Shown here: positions 63,119-64,000 of the stretch, piece after piece
Layout: the number at the start of each line of letters is the position of its first letter
How positions within the stretch are numbered: position 1 is the first letter of the stretch
Source of the DNA: Flavobacterium sp. ZT3R18
GTDB lineage: Bacteria > Bacteroidota > Bacteroidia > Flavobacteriales > Flavobacteriaceae
Assembly (NCBI RefSeq): GCF_007097385.1
Contig: NZ_VJZS01000023.1
Location: 1 to 64,000 of the forward strand
Direction of reading: 5' to 3'
DNA: 64,000 bases
Made by a program: the position numbers and the translations under genes
The notes under the pieces: model-generated
What the model was told of the DNA's origin: nothing
What the model saw: the letters and a program-made list of their open reading frames with translations, nothing else
Databases searched by the model: none

Positions 63119-63152
63119 GCTGATTTTTAAAGTCTAAACCTTAAAAATCAGC
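63119..63152 (-). terminator. Terminator of the desaturase gene
   Basis: GCTGATTTTT (63119-63128) and AAAAATCAGC (63143-63152) form a 10-bp stem. On the minus strand it is followed by eight T's. It lies about 100 bases past the desaturase stop; the gap (63153-63255) contains one TTCGACTACGCTCA dispersed repeat. Confidence 0.85.
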
Positions 63153-63255
63153 AATATCAAATTCAATTTCAAAAATCAATGGCAATGGCAATAGCAAAAA
63201 AATCAAAAATCGTGGTTTCGACTACGCTCAACCACCGAAATCTTAAATCTGCAAT

Positions 63256-64000
63256 CTACAATCGTGCCGGTTCTACCCATTTAAATTGGAATGACTCAGA
63301 AGGAATTACCAATCTTTCCGAAATTTTTGCCATTCTCGCTGGTAATTTCATCAAGTAATCACGAGCTTTCTCCGCCTCATCTGTCAAACCTGAAAATTTA
63401 TCGATTTCCCATTTGTCAATTAATTTTTGCATGATTTCTACATAATCACTTGCAGTATAAACCCCAATACGTTGTGCTGAATCTGAAAAATGTTCGAAAG
63501 CAGAGCTGATTTTATTTCCTGATTCTCTCAAGAAATGCGCAGGCATAACGATTTTGGCTTTCATCATGTATTGAAAAGCAAGCATCATTTCACTTGGGTC
63601 TATTTTGAAAATTTCGCTAACAAAATGACTATATGCATGATGATGACGCATTTCGTCTCCAGCAATCATTTTACACATTTTTGCCAATTTCTTGTCACCA
63701 TAACTTTTTGCCAATTGTGAAACCCTATTATGAGAAACATAAGTAGCTAATTCTTGAAAACTGGTGTACACAAAGTTCTTATAAGGATCTCTTCCTGTTC
63801 CAATATCAAAACCATCGTTGATTAAATGTTGAGTGGTAATTTCAATTTCACGCATATTCACACGGCCCGATAAATAAAGGTACTTGTTCAACAAATCGCC
63901 ATGACGATTCTCTTCACCAGTCCATTGACGCACCCATTTTGCCCAACCATTTCTTTCTAAGTTATCAACCCCTTCTACTTCCATCAACCAATTTTCGTAG
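63256..64000 (-). CDS. Acyl-ACP desaturase (5' end outside the window)
   Basis: The frame is open to the window edge (upstream of the TTG at 63987 it reads YENW), so the gene is cut. About 248 residues are visible of an expected ~330. It is a soluble ferritin-fold di-iron desaturase that puts a double bond in acyl-ACP. Iron ligands lie in RQWTGEENRHGDLLNKYLYL and KMIAGDEMRHHHAYSHFVSE (EExxH-type pairs), with SFQELATYVSHNRVSQLAKS between them. The helix bundle ends near MMKAKIVMPAHFLRESGNKI. The role is membrane fluidity. The family call is firm. Confidence 0.92.
   Translation of the reverse strand, partial: YENWLMEVEGVDNLERNGWAKWVRQWTGEENRHGDLLNKYLYLSGRVNMREIEITTQHLINDGFDIGTGRDPYKNFVYTSFQELATYVSHNRVSQLAKSYGDKKLAKMCKMIAGDEMRHHHAYSHFVSEIFKIDPSEMMLAFQYMMKAKIVMPAHFLRESGNKISSAFEHFSDSAQRIGVYTASDYVEIMQKLIDKWEIDKFSGLTDEAEKARDYLMKLPARMAKISERLVIPSESFQFKWVEPARL

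Noticed and set aside
1..64000. tRNA, rRNA or riboswitch genes
   Set aside because: I looked for cloverleaf ends (CCA-proximal T-loop GGTTCGAnTCC) and known riboswitch-like leaders in the larger gaps and saw none that I could support.

Overview
The window looks like chromosome of a Flavobacterium-type Bacteroidota. The evidence is its AT-rich intergenic DNA, a SusC/SusD pair, a type IX secretion C-terminal tail, promoters of the form TTTG-N19-TAnnTTTG, a class I fumarase, few Shine-Dalgarno sites, and flavobacterial dispersed repeats (GAAGTCGAA..., CACGAATT...). I saw no tRNA, rRNA, CRISPR array, transposase or integrase. Genes run off both edges: a possible Vgr-like start at the left and an acyl-ACP desaturase at the right.

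Region 1 (about 0.9-27.7 kb, all minus strand) is a large glycan/glycopeptide utilisation locus. In transcription order it has a LacI-type regulator, SusC and SusD, an arylsulfotransferase-fold lipoprotein, a TsdA-like dihaem cytochrome c, a glycosidase-like DUF6067-type protein, a DUF5107-TPR protein, an M60-like (enhancin) metallopeptidase and an M1 aminopeptidase. A terminator and a decayed DUF5107 fragment follow. A second operon then carries a GH31 enzyme, an NDP-sugar nucleotidyltransferase, a NahK-like sugar-1-kinase and a GH35 beta-galactosidase. Both operons share a nearly identical upstream block with a 37-bp palindrome and a core promoter at the same spacing, so they are probably one regulon. 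The enzyme set suggests breakdown of mucin-type O-glycopeptides: the peptidases act on the backbone, GH35 removes galactose, GH31 perhaps removes alpha-GalNAc, and the kinase and nucleotidyltransferase salvage the freed sugar.

Region 2 (27.8-35.0 kb) is a plus-strand island: LytS-type kinase, LytTR regulator, DUF3500 lipoprotein, HupE/UreJ-like membrane protein, exported intradiol dioxygenase-like protein, pirin-like protein and an orphan gene. It is bracketed by an 87-bp direct repeat of the 3' end of the fumarase gene. The intact fumarase gene is on the right; a 31-codon relic with its own terminator is on the left.

Region 3 (36.5-45.6 kb) holds a large secreted M4 protease with duplicated FN3-GEVED modules. 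It also has a small stress-type cassette (Crp/Fnr regulator, tautomerase, DJ-1/PfpI protein, DUF2798) with an FNR-like box, an SpmA/SpmB-like membrane protein, a PolB-like exonuclease and an O6-alkylguanine methyltransferase.

Region 4 (45.7-57.9 kb) is a haem biosynthesis cluster: hemA-hemC-hemD-hemE-(hypothetical)-(pseudogene)-GNAT-hemF-(I42 inhibitor)-hemB on the minus strand. Divergent from it are an AraC regulator, hemH, a MATE exporter and hemJ. The hemF gene carries in-frame copies of a dispersed repeat. Region 5 (57.9-64 kb) has an NtrY-like histidine kinase, an enoyl-CoA hydratase, two unrecognised proteins, an HD phosphohydrolase and the partial desaturase. All functional statements come from motif recognition by eye; no database search was run.
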